From an uncultured Pelagibacteraceae bacterium (GTDB lineage: Bacteria > Pseudomonadota > Alphaproteobacteria > Pelagibacterales > Pelagibacteraceae): a DNA stretch of 64,000 bases. Location: the NCBI GenBank assembly GCA_902557775.1, contig CACEBD010000001.1, forward strand, positions 124,001 through 188,000, read 5' to 3'. The notes under the pieces were generated by a model. That model was not told the origin of the DNA and did not search any database. It saw nothing but the letters and a program-made list of their open reading frames with translations. Every line of letters starts with the position of its first letter. Within the stretch, counting starts at the first letter, position 1. Positions 26,444 to 36,706 of the stretch are shown here, piece by piece. Both the position numbers and the translations under genes were made by a program.

Positions 26444-27772
26444 ATGAACATTTATGCTTTATCTTCGGGTAGAGGACCCTCCGGAATAGCTATCGTTAGA
26501 ATATCAGGCAGTGAAACACTTAAGATTTGTCAAAATTTGACTAAGTCTGAAGATATAAAGTCGAACGAAGTTAATTTTTGTAAGTTCTATGACCCTAACA
26601 ACGGCAATGTAATAGATCCGGAGGCTCTATTATTGTGGTTTCCAGGGCCAAATAGCTATACTGGCCAAGATTTAGCAGAATTACAAATTCATGGCAGCAA
26701 TGCAGTTATAAACGCCTTATTGAGAGTTCTGTCAGAGCAAAAAAACTGCAGATTAGCCGAACCAGGTGAGTTCACTAAAATTGCATTTCAAAATGATAAA
26801 ATCGATTTGTTAAAAGCAGAAAGTATAGGAGACCTAATCCACTCCGAGACGGAACTACAAAGACAACAAGCAGTTAAATTAGTTCAGGGAAATGTATCAA
26901 ATTATTATAATGACTTGAGGGAAAAAATAATAAAATCACTTGCTTTTATAGAAGCTAAAATTGATTTTGCAGAAGAAGATCTTCCAGAAAAAGTATTAAA
27001 AGACGCCCACAAATCAATTAAAGAAATTCATTCAGAAATTACAAAAATTATTGAAGATAACAAAGTTGGAGAAAAAATTAGAGACGGTTTCAGAGTTTCA
27101 ATTACAGGAGAAGTTAATGCCGGGAAATCATCATTATTAAATTTACTTTCAAAAAGAGAAGTAGCTATTGTTTCAGATGAAGCTGGAACAACAAGAGATG
27201 TTATAGAAACTTATCTAAATTTAGATGGTTACCCTGTAATTCTGGCTGATACTGCTGGTATAAGAGAAGCTAAAAACGAAGTTGAAAAAAAAGGTATTTC
27301 TTTAGCTTTAGGTAAATCAAAAGAAGCAGATTTAAATATAGTAGTCATCGATAATTCATCAAAAAAAATTAATCAAGAAATACAAAGTATGATTAATAAA
27401 GATACTATAATTCTCTTAAATAAATCAGATGTCTCAGATAAGCAAAATCACAAATTTAATGTTGATACAGTTTTAGCTTCAGTAAAAAGTAATAAAAATA
27501 TTGATAAATTAATTAATTTGGTTAAAGCTAAATTAAGTAAAAAATTTTCATCGAATAATAGCGCTTTAATTACTAGAGAGAGGCATAGAGTTAAGCTTAA
27601 TGATTGTCTAAAAGAAATTGATAAGTTTCTTAAAAAGGATCAAAACAAAGACCTCGAATTAGCAGCAGAAGACCTAAGAATGGCCACAAGGCATTTAGGC
27701 TGTATCGTTGGCAAGGTAGATGTTGAAGAAATACTTGGATCTATATTTAAAGACTTCTGTATCGGTAAATAA
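26444..27772 (+). CDS. mnmE: tRNA modification GTPase MnmE
   Basis: MnmE, with MnmG, makes the 5-carboxymethylaminomethyl group of wobble U34. The 442-residue protein begins NIYALSSGRGPSGIAIVRISG and has the folate-binding N domain, a helical domain interrupted by a G domain with GEVNAGKSSLLN (about 222-233; Walker A), DEAGTTRDVIE (about 243-253), DTAGIREA (about 269), NKSD (about 328) and the C-terminal catalytic CIGK motif at 439-442. Length is normal. mnmE-mnmG-rsmG-parA-parB is a conserved origin-proximal cluster. Confidence 0.98.
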   Translation: MNIYALSSGRGPSGIAIVRISGSETLKICQNLTKSEDIKSNEVNFCKFYDPNNGNVIDPEALLLWFPGPNSYTGQDLAELQIHGSNAVINALLRVLSEQKNCRLAEPGEFTKIAFQNDKIDLLKAESIGDLIHSETELQRQQAVKLVQGNVSNYYNDLREKIIKSLAFIEAKIDFAEEDLPEKVLKDAHKSIKEIHSEITKIIEDNKVGEKIRDGFRVSITGEVNAGKSSLLNLLSKREVAIVSDEAGTTRDVIETYLNLDGYPVILADTAGIREAKNEVEKKGISLALGKSKEADLNIVVIDNSSKKINQEIQSMINKDTIILLNKSDVSDKQNHKFNVDTVLASVKSNKNIDKLINLVKAKLSKKFSSNNSALITRERHRVKLNDCLKEIDKFLKKDQNKDLELAAEDLRMATRHLGCIVGKVDVEEILGSIFKDFCIGK

Positions 27773-27814
27773 AATACTACTTGTATTCTTAATCTAGACG
27801 TTTACATTCACAAC

Positions 27815-29683
27815 ATGACAAAACAAAGCTATGATGTAGTGGTTATAGGTGGAGGACATGCCGGATGTGAGGCAGCAGCAGCTTCCGCTAGAATGGGCGT
27901 AAATACTGCTCTTTTTACTCATAAAATAGAGACTATTGGCGAAATGTCATGTAATCCCGCTATAGGAGGTCTTGGTAAAGGGCATCTTGTAAGAGAAATT
28001 GATGCTTTAGATGGTGTGATGGGTGTAGTAGCTGATAAATCAGGTATTCAATTTAGATTATTAAATAGAAGTCGTGGCCCAGCTGTGCAAGGACCAAGGA
28101 CTCAATCAGACAGAGCTCTTTATAAAGAGAATATGCAAAAGATTTTATTAAATTATGAAAATTTAAAAGTTGTAGCTGATCCAGTAGTAAAATTTTTATT
28201 TGATAATAACAAAGTTATAGGATTTATTTGTCAGAGTGGTAAAGAAATAAGATCTAAAGAACTAATACTTACTACGGGAACTTTTTTGAATGGTTTAATA
28301 CATATAGGTGAAACACAGATACCAGCTGGTCGGTATGATGAAAAACCATCTACCGGTTTAAGTGAACAACTTGCAAAATTTGAAATGCAAATTGGAAGAT
28401 TAAAAACCGGAACACCTCCAAGACTGGATGGTGATACAATTGATTATGATGACTTAGAAATGCAGCCTGCTGATGATGATCATTACTATTTCTCTTTCTT
28501 GACGAACAAGATTAACAATAAGCAGATTAAATGTGGGATGACTTACACAAATAATGATGTTCATAAAATCATCAGTGAAAACATTTCAAGAAGCGCAATG
28601 TATTCAGGAAAAATAAAGGGAGTAGGGCCTAGGTATTGTCCATCTATTGAGGATAAAATTGTTAAGTTTAAGGAAAAAGAAAAACACCAAATATTCCTAG
28701 AACCAGAGGGATTAAAGGACAATACTATTTACCCAAATGGTATATCAACCTCCCTTCCAGAGGAGATACAGCTTAAAATATTGAGTAAAATAAAGGGTTT
28801 AGAACATGTTAAGATGAAGAGGGCAGGATACGCAATTGAGTATGATTATGTGGATCCAAGGGAGTTAAAAGCAACCTTAGAAACCAAAAAAATTAATTCA
28901 TTATTTCTTGCTGGACAAATAAATGGAACTACAGGGTATGAAGAAGCTGCAGCTCAAGGTTTGATAGCAGGGATTAATGCTGCTTTAAAAATTCGAAATC
29001 AAGAGGAGTTTATTTTAGATCGATCAACTTCATATATTGGTGTTATGATTGATGACCTCATTACTAAAGGAGTAACAGAACCTTATAGAATGTTTACATC
29101 TAGAGCCGAATATAGACTAACTTTAAGAGCCGATAATGCTGATCAAAGACTAACTGACTTTGGTATCAATCTAAATTTAGTGAAGTTCGAAAGAAAAAAT
29201 ATATTTAATGAAAAGAAAAAAAATATTTTGGCTCTTAATTCAATTTTAAAAAATAATTATTTATCACCTAATCAAGCTAAGAAATATGATATTAAAATTG
29301 CCATGGATGGAGTAAAAAGATCTTGCTTAGAGATTATGGGCCAGCGAAAAGTAAATATGACAAAAATAAGGCATGTGTTTCCTGACATTCCAAGTTTTCC
29401 AAGGCATATAGAAAACCAAGTTGTAACAGATGCTCATTATATGGGTTATCTCGACAGACAAGATAGAGATATAGAGTCTTTTAAGAAAGACGAGTCCGTT
29501 ATTATACCTGAGGGTATAGATTATGAAAAACTGAGTGGCCTATCTAATGAGATTAAGAGCAAGCTTCTTCAGGTGAAACCTAAAACTCTAGGCCAAGCTA
29601 TTCGTATTGATGGCGTTACGCCTGCAGCTGTAATTATTCTTCTTTCACACATTAAAAAACTTAGATATAAAGCCACTGCTTAA
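27815..29683 (+). CDS. mnmG: tRNA U34 carboxymethylaminomethyl synthase MnmG
   Basis: The 622-residue partner of MnmE has FAD-binding [21 protein letters not shown] (about 8-28), [22 protein letters not shown] (about 47-68), [12 protein letters not shown] (about 151-162), [27 protein letters not shown] (about 271-284), [24 protein letters not shown] (about 368-391) and the C-terminal helical MnmE-binding domain. All family signatures are intact and length is typical. The following rsmG starts at the last base of the stop codon. Confidence 0.99.
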   Translation: MTKQSYDVVVIGGGHAGCEAAAASARMGVNTALFTHKIETIGEMSCNPAIGGLGKGHLVREIDALDGVMGVVADKSGIQFRLLNRSRGPAVQGPRTQSDRALYKENMQKILLNYENLKVVADPVVKFLFDNNKVIGFICQSGKEIRSKELILTTGTFLNGLIHIGETQIPAGRYDEKPSTGLSEQLAKFEMQIGRLKTGTPPRLDGDTIDYDDLEMQPADDDHYYFSFLTNKINNKQIKCGMTYTNNDVHKIISENISRSAMYSGKIKGVGPRYCPSIEDKIVKFKEKEKHQIFLEPEGLKDNTIYPNGISTSLPEEIQLKILSKIKGLEHVKMKRAGYAIEYDYVDPRELKATLETKKINSLFLAGQINGTTGYEEAAAQGLIAGINAALKIRNQEEFILDRSTSYIGVMIDDLITKGVTEPYRMFTSRAEYRLTLRADNADQRLTDFGINLNLVKFERKNIFNEKKKNILALNSILKNNYLSPNQAKKYDIKIAMDGVKRSCLEIMGQRKVNMTKIRHVFPDIPSFPRHIENQVVTDAHYMGYLDRQDRDIESFKKDESVIIPEGIDYEKLSGLSNEIKSKLLQVKPKTLGQAIRIDGVTPAAVIILLSHIKKLRYKATA

Positions 29684-30297
29684 TGCAGCAGCTTGAAGTC
29701 ATAAATATTCTCAAAAAGAGCCTTAATTTTAGCGATCATTCAATTGAAAAGCTTAAAATGTTCACAAAACTAGTTTTAAAAGAAAATCAAAATTATAATT
29801 TAATCGCTAAAAGCACCGAGAGTCAAATTTGGCATAGACATGTACTTGACTCAGCTCAATTGGTTAAGTTTATTGATTTTAACGTCAATTCTATGGCTGA
29901 TCTTGGTACAGGCGCAGGATTTCCGGGTCTAGTAGTTGAAATATTCAATAAAAATAAGGCTTTTCACGTGAAATTGTATGAAAAGTCACCAGTCAAAAGA
30001 AGGTTCTTAATGCGTGCAATTGATGAATTAAGTTTAAATGCAGAGGTTTTAGGAGATGTCAGAGATCAAGTTATAGACTCCGAGATTATCATCTGCCGTG
30101 CTTTTAAAAAATTAGACAAAATAATACAAGTTTCACGTGAAATTGCAAAAAAGCCTTATAAATTAATGATTCTGAAAGGTCAAAATGCACAGGAAGAAAT
30201 AAATAATTCTTTTAAAACAAAAAAATACCCTTATAAATTAGAAACCAGCATGACAAATAAAGATTCAAAAATAATTTTGATGGAAATTAATAATTAA
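29683..30297 (+). CDS. rsmG: 16S rRNA G527 N7-methyltransferase
   Basis: RsmG methylates G527 of 16S rRNA. The 204-residue SAM enzyme shows NYNLIAKSTESQIWHRHVLDSAQL (about 38-61), MADLGTGAGFPGLVVEI (motif I, about 71-87) and EKSPVKRRFLMRAIDELSL. Two parS-like palindromes are embedded in its coding sequence (near 29967 and 30136), so part of this gene appears to be doing double duty as a ParB-binding site. parA starts immediately after the stop. Confidence 0.97.
   Translation: MQQLEVINILKKSLNFSDHSIEKLKMFTKLVLKENQNYNLIAKSTESQIWHRHVLDSAQLVKFIDFNVNSMADLGTGAGFPGLVVEIFNKNKAFHVKLYEKSPVKRRFLMRAIDELSLNAEVLGDVRDQVIDSEIIICRAFKKLDKIIQVSREIAKKPYKLMILKGQNAQEEINNSFKTKKYPYKLETSMTNKDSKIILMEINN
29960..29975. 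promoter_or_regulatory. parS: parS-like centromere site 1 (inside rsmG)
   Basis: The 12-base palindrome TTTCACGTGAAA at 29962-29973 is the core of the bacterial parS consensus TGTTTCACGTGAAACA. The outer two bases on each side do not match (12 of 16 identical). It lies 1.1 kb upstream of parB and about 18.5 kb from the putative origin. Confidence 0.75.
30129..30144. promoter_or_regulatory. parS: parS-like centromere site 2 (inside rsmG)
   Basis: A second TTTCACGTGAAA (30131-30142) lies 169 bases from the first and matches parS at 13 of 16 bases (G at the second position also fits). Two perfect 12-base palindromes this close together, directly before parA and parB, are very unlikely by chance. 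Confidence 0.85.
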
Positions 30298-31095
30298 ATG
30301 TCATCACCTACAACAATAGCGATCATAAATCAGAAAGGTGGAGTGGGTAAAACAACCACAGTAATAAACCTAGCAGCTTCTCTGTCCATTTTGGGTCAAA
30401 ATAATTTAGTTGTAGATTTAGATCCACAAGGAAATGCAACAACGGGTTTAGGAAAAAGTAACAGCGACGAGACTAAAAATATTTATAATCTTCTAATAAA
30501 AAAAATTAGCATTAATGATGTAATACAAAAAACTGAAATTGAAAATTTGGATATAATTGGTTCTCACGTAAACTTATCTGGGCTTGAAGTTGAAACAGCT
30601 AACGACTCTAATAGAGCATTTGTACTAAAAGAAATTCTCTCTGCTGAGAGGAAAGGTTTACTCGAAAATTATGATAATATATTTATAGACTGTCCACCAT
30701 CATTAAGTCTTTTAACAATAATGGCTTTAGTAGCATCAGATGAGTTGCTGGTACCATTACAAACTGAGTTTTTTGCACTAGAAGGCATAACACAACTTGT
30801 TAAAACAATAGATAGAATAAAAGAAAATTTGAATCCAACTTTATCTATCAGAGGGATTTTATTAACGATGTTTGATAAAAGGAATAAATTGTCGTCTCAA
30901 GTAGATAAAGAGGCGAGGAATTATTTTAAAGAAAAAGTTTATCAAACTGTAATTCAAAGAAATGTTAGATTGTCAGAGGCTCCATCTCATGGATTGCCGT
31001 GTGTTATTTATGACAAAAATTGCGTTGGAAGTAAGTCATACTTTAAACTTGCTGAAGAGTTTATGAAAAACGGCCACATAGAAAGTGCAGCATGA
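30298..31095 (+). CDS. parA: Chromosome partitioning ATPase ParA
   Basis: ParA is the nucleoid-bound ATPase that moves ParB-parS complexes. The 265-residue protein begins TIAIINQKGGVGKTTTVINLAASL with the deviant Walker A KGGVGKTT (15-22), has VDLDPQGNATTGLG (about 41-54), IFIDCPPSLSLLTIMALVASDELLVPLQ (Walker B, about 130-157) and a C-terminal SEAPSHGLP (about 228-236). Length is normal for chromosomal ParA/Soj. It overlaps parB by ATGA and is divergent from no gene, continuing the mnmE-mnmG-rsmG run. Confidence 0.98.
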   Translation: MSSPTTIAIINQKGGVGKTTTVINLAASLSILGQNNLVVDLDPQGNATTGLGKSNSDETKNIYNLLIKKISINDVIQKTEIENLDIIGSHVNLSGLEVETANDSNRAFVLKEILSAERKGLLENYDNIFIDCPPSLSLLTIMALVASDELLVPLQTEFFALEGITQLVKTIDRIKENLNPTLSIRGILLTMFDKRNKLSSQVDKEARNYFKEKVYQTVIQRNVRLSEAPSHGLPCVIYDKNCVGSKSYFKLAEEFMKNGHIESAA

Positions 31096-31946
31096 GCACC
31101 GGAAAAAAAAAGGGTCTAGGCAGAGGATTATCAGCTTTATTTGGAGATCAAAAAAACGTCGAAAAACCTCAAGAATCGAAGCAATCAAATTTAATATCAA
31201 TAAGCGATTTAAGTAGAAACCCTTATCAACCTCGGCAGAGTTTTAGCGAGGATAAGCTCGATGAATTAGCAAATTCTATAAAAAAGAATGGGATTATTCA
31301 GCCTATAGCTGTTAGGCGAAGCAAGATAGGAGATGGTAAATATGAAATAATTGCAGGTGAAAGAAGATGGCTTGCCGCTCAACGTGCCGGACTGCATGAA
31401 ATACCAGTCACAGTTTTAGATTTAAGTGATGTTGAATCTTTAGAAGTTGCTATAGTTGAAAATATTCAACGTGATGATCTTAATCCAATTGAGGAGGCGC
31501 GTGGTTATAAAAGATTAAATGAGGAATTTAAATATGACCATGAAAGCATTTCAAAATTAATGTCAAAAAGTAGAAGTCACATAAGCAATACAATGAGATT
31601 ATTAACTTTACCAAGCGATGTTATAGCTATGTTAGAAGAGGGTTCGCTAACTTCAGGCCAAGCTAGACCATTAATTGGTATTTCTAATGCATCATCAATA
31701 GCAGAAGAAATTGTTTCCAAAAATTATAGTGCCAGAAAAGTTGAGTATCTAATTAGAAATAAGAAAGACGGTAAAGGAGAAAAGAAAATAGACACTAATA
31801 TTTTAAAGACCCAGGAGCGTATTGAAAAAATTCTCGGACTTAAAGTCAACATAATTAATAAGAAAAGCAATTCAGGAAGAATAATAATAGAGTACAAAGA
31901 TCTAGATCAATTTGAGCTAGTTTCAGATCTTTTAACTAAGAGTTAG
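31092..31946 (+). CDS. parB: Chromosome partitioning DNA-binding CTPase ParB
   Basis: ParB binds parS and spreads along DNA using CTP. The 284-residue protein begins KKKGLGRGLSALFGD (the ParA-stimulating N-terminus, 5-19), then ISDLSRNPYQPRQSF (about 37-51), IQPIAVRRS, IAGERRWLAAQRAGL (about 91-105, CTP-binding GERR), VENIQRDDLNPIEEARGYKRL (about 125-145) and the helix-turn-helix LMSKSRSHISNTMRLLTLP (about 156-174). The end overlaps convergent holA by 11 bases. Matching parS sites lie inside rsmG just upstream. Confidence 0.98.
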   Translation: MSTGKKKGLGRGLSALFGDQKNVEKPQESKQSNLISISDLSRNPYQPRQSFSEDKLDELANSIKKNGIIQPIAVRRSKIGDGKYEIIAGERRWLAAQRAGLHEIPVTVLDLSDVESLEVAIVENIQRDDLNPIEEARGYKRLNEEFKYDHESISKLMSKSRSHISNTMRLLTLPSDVIAMLEEGSLTSGQARPLIGISNASSIAEEIVSKNYSARKVEYLIRNKKDGKGEKKIDTNILKTQERIEKILGLKVNIINKKSNSGRIIIEYKDLDQFELVSDLLTKS

Positions 31947-32928
31947 CTTGATTACAGATATCCACGATTAAATTTTTAAGCAAAATGTTCTTATCAATTA
32001 AGCTGTTAGATTTAATTTTGAGCTCAAGATCATGTGTTTTATTTAACATATCTCTAATTTTATCTGAGCGCCATTTTTTGGCTTGAGCCAATACATTAGG
32101 TTTATCTTTCCAGAATATTGGAGGTTTTAGATCGGAAATCGATTTTTCAAGATTTTTGTTATTTTCATTTTTTTTATTGATCTCTAAAAGTTTTGTAAGT
32201 CTGAGATTAATTTGATTTAAATAAAAAATATTCTTATCTGCCTCAATAATTGTATCTCTAAGCATTTTATTTGTTCTTACCTTATCACCTTTTAAAGCCT
32301 CATCTTTTAAGATACTAAAATCATCATTTACCGATGAATCAAGAAGTTCATTTAATGAGTTAGTTTCTATTTTTTTATTTTGATAAAATGAATAAATTTT
32401 ATTTATTTCATTATCGAGTTTTACTCTGTCTAAATTACTTTTATCTACAATAATATTTAAATTTTCTGGCGTTAATCCTGTGAAACCTCTAAGTTTTTCA
32501 AAAATCAATTTTTTGATAGTTAGTTCATTATCATTATAACATGCAATACATGCATAATTATCAGATTTTTCAAAGTTATTTCTTAACTTTGATTTTTTGT
32601 CTAAATTATCAGCAAATAAAAAAATTTTTTGATTTGAATTAAATTCACGCACTTCATCAATAAGTTCATAAATTTTATCGTCTGCCTGGTAAATTAAAAT
32701 AATCTTATCTTTTTGAAACAAAGAATCTTCAGTAATTTCGTTTAATAGTAATTGATTATTTTTCTTAATTTCCTCTTGATGAAATATAAGAATCTCAGCT
32801 AGATTGTAAGTCGATTTAATTTCATTTTTAAAAGAATTTTTAAGACCGAAATTTTCGCCATAAAATAAAATTATTTTTTGCCTGATTTCATTTGTATTTC
32901 CTTCTACTTTATAACTTTTATAGATCAT
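31936..32928 (-). CDS. holA: DNA polymerase III delta subunit
   Basis: HolA opens the sliding clamp within the clamp loader. The 330-residue protein fits the divergent delta family: an N-terminal RecA-like fold starting QKIILFYGENFGLKNSFKNEIK (about 17-38), a middle region KIFLFADNLDKKSKLRNNFEK (about 100-120) and a C-terminal helical domain with FWKDKPNVLAQAKKW (about 272-286), typical of delta where 'p.vf.....q...W' lies. It follows lptE in the leuS-lptE-holA operon conserved in proteobacteria and overlaps lptE by 11 bases. Confidence 0.9.
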   Translation of the reverse strand: MIYKSYKVEGNTNEIRQKIILFYGENFGLKNSFKNEIKSTYNLAEILIFHQEEIKKNNQLLLNEITEDSLFQKDKIILIYQADDKIYELIDEVREFNSNQKIFLFADNLDKKSKLRNNFEKSDNYACIACYNDNELTIKKLIFEKLRGFTGLTPENLNIIVDKSNLDRVKLDNEINKIYSFYQNKKIETNSLNELLDSSVNDDFSILKDEALKGDKVRTNKMLRDTIIEADKNIFYLNQINLRLTKLLEINKKNENNKNLEKSISDLKPPIFWKDKPNVLAQAKKWRSDKIRDMLNKTHDLELKIKSNSLIDKNILLKNLIVDICNQANS

Positions 32929-33394
32929 TTATAAGTATGATTAGTCTAGAAAGAATGTTTTCAGAAATTTTTTCTGCTAAAAACTTTTCTAAGTTATCTT
33001 GGTTATTGATTGTTTCTGCTTGATTTGAAACAACATCATAATCTCCATTTGATGAAATCTGAATTATTTCTGAAACATTTTTATTAATAAAATTCACTTT
33101 AACTGTAGAAACTATAATAATTTCATATTTCGTAATTTGGTTGTTAATATTTTTTTCTTTAATATTTTTTGTCTTTACAGTTTTAAGATCGATGATAATT
33201 TCATTTTCTTCTTGATTATTTGTGATTTTATTTCTTAATTGATTTTTAATTAAAAAATTAATTTTGTTATCTCCGGTTGAATTTAACTCAACAATATTAA
33301 ATTTAGCTAAACTAGACTTATCAAGAACTTTATATCCACAGTTAGATAAAAGCCCAATAGATAAAATTAAAATTAAAAAAGTTTTTATTTTCAT
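32918..33394 (-). CDS. lptE: LPS-assembly lipoprotein LptE-like
   Basis: The 158-residue protein has a lipoprotein signal [24 protein letters not shown] with lipobox LSNC (Cys at about 19), then the 'CGY.' start and beta-rich body of LptE, which plugs the LptD pore to insert LPS in the outer membrane. Sequence conservation in this family is low, so position between leuS and holA is the main support. I chose the ATG at 33394, which overlaps the leuS TGA by one base; a TTG precedes it. Confidence 0.82.
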   Translation of the reverse strand: MKIKTFLILILSIGLLSNCGYKVLDKSSLAKFNIVELNSTGDNKINFLIKNQLRNKITNNQEENEIIIDLKTVKTKNIKEKNINNQITKYEIIIVSTVKVNFINKNVSEIIQISSNGDYDVVSNQAETINNQDNLEKFLAEKISENILSRLIILINDL

Positions 33395-35907
33395 CAATTA
33401 GTAATTATGTAATTTATGATTTTATTTTTTACAAATATTTTTTTAATAACTTTTTTATTTTCAATATATTTCTTTGCTTTAGAATTATCTAACACTAACT
33501 TATCTATTTCTTTTTCAGAAAAATCCTTTTTTACTGAAATAATGTCTCTTGTTTTCCCATTAATTTGCACTGCTAAATTTATTTCCTTTAAAATGTTTTT
33601 TTCCACAGTGGGCCATTTATTAGGTGTTTTGCAATTCGCCAATTCAAGACATTCATGAGCTAAATGCGGTGTAAAAGGTATCATAAGCTTCATTACCTCT
33701 ATAATACTTTCCTTTAATAGTTTGTCGCTAATCTTTTTTTCTAAATTTTCTTTAAAAAAATTATATATTTCATAAAATTGTGCAATCGATACGTTGAACC
33801 TAAAGTTTTTAATTGATGAGTCAATTTTATTTACATAGTTTTTAATTCCTAGGGTAAATTTTTTCTCCTGTTCTTTGTCTGAACTACCGTCACTTTTATT
33901 CTTAATTACAAAATTTAAATTCCAAATCTTTTGTAAAAATTTATTCGCTGATGCTACACCTGCATCAGACCATTGAATATCTTTTTCGGGTGGACTGTCA
34001 GATAAAATAAACCACCTCACAGCGTCTGCGCCATACTGTTTAATCATTGTTTCAGGGTCAATAGTATTTTTTTTAGATTTTGACATTGACTCAGGGGGGC
34101 CAACTATGACTTTAGTTTTATCTTTTCTTTTAATTACGTTTTTATTGTCTTTTCGTTCCACTTCCTCTGGGTATAACCACTCTCCATTAAGATCTTTATA
34201 AGACTCATGGCAAACCATTCCTTGAGTAAAAAGATTTTTAAATGGTTCATTAATGTTAATGTTTTTATTAAATTTATTAATACCTTTAGTAAAAAATCTT
34301 GAATATAACAAATGGAGTATCGCATGCTCTATTCCACCAATATATTGATCGACTGGCATCCAGTAATTGATTTTTTTTTCATCAAAAGGACCATTCTTGT
34401 ATTTTGGAGAGCAAAATCGCATAAAATACCAAGATGAGTCAACGAAAGTATCAAGAGTATCCGTTTCCCTAGTTGCCTTTTTCCCAGTAGATTTTTGCGT
34501 GGTCATTTTCCAATTTGGATGAGACTCCAAAGGATTTCCTTGAGTAGAAAGGTCAATGTCATCTGGTAATACTACTGGTAGCTCACTTTTATCAACTGGT
34601 ACAATCGTTCCGTCCTCTAGATAAATCATTGGGATTGGACACCCCCAATATCTTTGCCTTGAAATACCCCAATCTTTTAATCGATATAAAGTTTTTTTTG
34701 ATCCAATTCCTCTTTTTTCTATTTCGTTAATAATTTTTGATTTTGCATCGTCAACTTTAAGGCCGTTGAGAAAGTCAGAGTTTATCAACTTGCCATTCCC
34801 AATGAATGCCTCAATTAATTCTTTTTTATCATCATTATCTGAAACAACTTTGATAATTTCAAGATTATATTTTTTCGCAAATTCAAAATCTCTTTGATCA
34901 TGAGCTGGGCAACCAAAGATCGCGCCCGTTCCATAGTCCATCAAAACAAAATTAGCAAAATAAATTGGTATTTTTTTTCCTTTAATAAAAGGGTGTTTTA
35001 CAAATAATTTTGTGTTGAATCCAAGTTTTTCTGCGTTAGCAATTGCTTCTTCTGTTGTGCCTGATTTATTGCACTCATTTTTGAATTCTAAAAATGATTT
35101 ATTTTGATTGAACTTTTTGTTAAATGGGTGATCAACGGATAGAGCAACAAAGCTAGCACCAAAAATAGTATCAGGCCTGGTTGTAAAAACTTTTACAGAA
35201 TCTGAGGTATTCTCGATTTCAAAATTTAATTCACATCCAAAAGATTTTCCTATCCAATTTGCTTGCATTAACTTAACTTTGTCAGGCCACCCTTCTAATT
35301 TTGTTAAGTCCTCTAAAAGGCTTTCAGAAAACTTAGTTATATTAAAAAACCATTGAGACAATTTCTTTCTCTCAACTATAGCATTAGATCTCCACCCCCT
35401 GCCATTAATTACTTGCTCATTAGCAAGAACAGATTTCTCTATAGGATCCCAATTTACATAGGTTTCCTTTCGCGAAACTAAACCTTGATTGTAAAAGTCA
35501 ATGAATATTGATTGTTGATGTTTATAATATTCTTTATCACATGTCGAAATTTCTAAATCCCAATCAATTGATAAACCCAAAAGTTTTAATTGATCTTTCA
35601 TTATTTTTATATTTTTATTAGTCCAGTCTTTTGGGTGTAAATTGTTAAGTTTGGAAGCATTTTCTGCAGGTAAGCCAAAAGCATCCCAACCCATTGGATG
35701 AAGAACATTAAAACCATTTAAATATTTATACCTAGCTATCACGTCTCCAATTGTATAATTTCTCACGTGACCCATGTGAATTTTACCTGAAGGATAAGGA
35801 AACATTTCTAAACAATAAAATTTTTCACCTTTTGGATTTGATAATTTTAATGAGGAAAATTTCTTTTGCCATTTTTTTTCAATAGCTTGAAAATTAACTC
35901 TTTCCAT
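33394..35907 (-). CDS. leuS: Leucyl-tRNA synthetase
   Basis: LeuRS charges tRNA-Leu. The 837-residue class I enzyme shows [22 protein letters not shown] with the HIGH motif as HMGH (44-47), the editing domain with [16 protein letters not shown] (about 243-258) and [19 protein letters not shown] (about 327-345), [19 protein letters not shown] (about 528-546) and the KMSKS loop as MSKSKKNTI (about 607-615), then anticodon-binding and C-terminal domains. Length is somewhat under the E. coli enzyme (860). The DUF3576 lipoprotein gene lies 8 bases upstream. Confidence 0.98.
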   Translation of the reverse strand: MERVNFQAIEKKWQKKFSSLKLSNPKGEKFYCLEMFPYPSGKIHMGHVRNYTIGDVIARYKYLNGFNVLHPMGWDAFGLPAENASKLNNLHPKDWTNKNIKIMKDQLKLLGLSIDWDLEISTCDKEYYKHQQSIFIDFYNQGLVSRKETYVNWDPIEKSVLANEQVINGRGWRSNAIVERKKLSQWFFNITKFSESLLEDLTKLEGWPDKVKLMQANWIGKSFGCELNFEIENTSDSVKVFTTRPDTIFGASFVALSVDHPFNKKFNQNKSFLEFKNECNKSGTTEEAIANAEKLGFNTKLFVKHPFIKGKKIPIYFANFVLMDYGTGAIFGCPAHDQRDFEFAKKYNLEIIKVVSDNDDKKELIEAFIGNGKLINSDFLNGLKVDDAKSKIINEIEKRGIGSKKTLYRLKDWGISRQRYWGCPIPMIYLEDGTIVPVDKSELPVVLPDDIDLSTQGNPLESHPNWKMTTQKSTGKKATRETDTLDTFVDSSWYFMRFCSPKYKNGPFDEKKINYWMPVDQYIGGIEHAILHLLYSRFFTKGINKFNKNININEPFKNLFTQGMVCHESYKDLNGEWLYPEEVERKDNKNVIKRKDKTKVIVGPPESMSKSKKNTIDPETMIKQYGADAVRWFILSDSPPEKDIQWSDAGVASANKFLQKIWNLNFVIKNKSDGSSDKEQEKKFTLGIKNYVNKIDSSIKNFRFNVSIAQFYEIYNFFKENLEKKISDKLLKESIIEVMKLMIPFTPHLAHECLELANCKTPNKWPTVEKNILKEINLAVQINGKTRDIISVKKDFSEKEIDKLVLDNSKAKKYIENKKVIKKIFVKNKIINYIITN

Positions 35908-35915
35908 TTATTTTG

Positions 35916-36458
35916 TTAGTTCTTTTTTTTGCTATCTTTTTGTAAAAGGCTAGCTTTTTTTATTATTGAACTTCTAAGTTCCTGACTGATAGAAGAATTT
36001 TCTAGAATATTAATCGTACAAGAAGTTAAGTCACTTTTACAATTTTTTTTATGCACAATAATTTTGAGACTGTCGCTTCTTATTTCGTTTGAAAGAAATC
36101 TAATTGTAATCTTTATTGAATCCTTGTTAGAATTATTATTGTCTGAATACCAGTCTGATATAATTATTCCTCCAGAATAATCTACCGTTGTCATTGGAAG
36201 AAAATCTAAAATTTCAAGAGATGCTCTCCACATTGGATTAGAAGTACTAAATTCATAATTTGTACCCCTTCCGCCTCGAGCTAATCCACCTAAATTCACA
36301 CCTCTACCTTCTTCAACATTTTTTTTAGCTCTATCGGTGCCTTTTGTTGGATTGTCTCTAGCAGGTGAGTATTTAAAAAAACCATTACAAGAATTAAGAG
36401 CAGTCATCATAAAAATACTTATGATCACTAAAATTTTTTTTGATAAACTACTTTTCAT
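35916..36458 (-). CDS. DUF3576 family lipoprotein
   Basis: I chose the ATG at 36458 (180 residues), which gives MKSSLSKKILVIISIFMMTALNSC, a lipoprotein signal with lipobox LNSC (Cys at about 24); an upstream start at 36515 would add 19 residues. The body has ARGGRGTNYEFSTSNPMWRASLEILDFLPMTTVDYSGGIIISDWYSD (about 60-106), which is the DUF3576 signature of alphaproteobacterial lipoproteins, including the 'L.F.P...D..GG.I.TDWY' core. Function is unknown; the conserved place before leuS suggests a link with the outer membrane, as with lptE. It faces the porin gene across 248 bases. Confidence 0.85.
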   Translation of the reverse strand: MKSSLSKKILVIISIFMMTALNSCNGFFKYSPARDNPTKGTDRAKKNVEEGRGVNLGGLARGGRGTNYEFSTSNPMWRASLEILDFLPMTTVDYSGGIIISDWYSDNNNSNKDSIKITIRFLSNEIRSDSLKIIVHKKNCKSDLTSCTINILENSSISQELRSSIIKKASLLQKDSKKKN

Positions 36459-36669
36459 ACTTCTAAAATATCCCTGATTACAAGCTTTAGTTGATAAAAA
36501 AATTATAACGCCCATTATAATCTAATTTAAATCCTTATTGTCAAAAAATTCAATAAAATCAACACTTTTTAATTGTTGTAAAATTACCACACCTAAAGGA
36601 ATAATTAAGCTTTTAAGTCCCAAAAAACCCTATTTTACCTATCTTTTTGTATATTCGGCAAGATTAATT

Positions 36670-36689
36670 TTTATAAATTAATTTATAAA
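36670..36689. repeat. 20-base perfect palindrome in the porin leader
   Basis: TTTATAAA arms (36670-36677 and 36682-36689) flank TTAA, giving a perfect inverted repeat that ends 17 bases before the porin ATG, followed by a good ribosome site AAAAGGA (36695-36701). It may be an operator, a leader hairpin stabilising an abundant mRNA, or an AT-rich coincidence. Confidence 0.5.
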
Positions 36690-36706
36690 TTAACAAAAGG
36701 AAAAAC

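Noticed and set aside
35764-35769. A third CACGTG core inside leuS as another parS site
   Set aside because: The flanks read TTCT and ACCC rather than TTT and AAA, so only the central 8 bases are palindromic; it does not match parS beyond the core hexamer.
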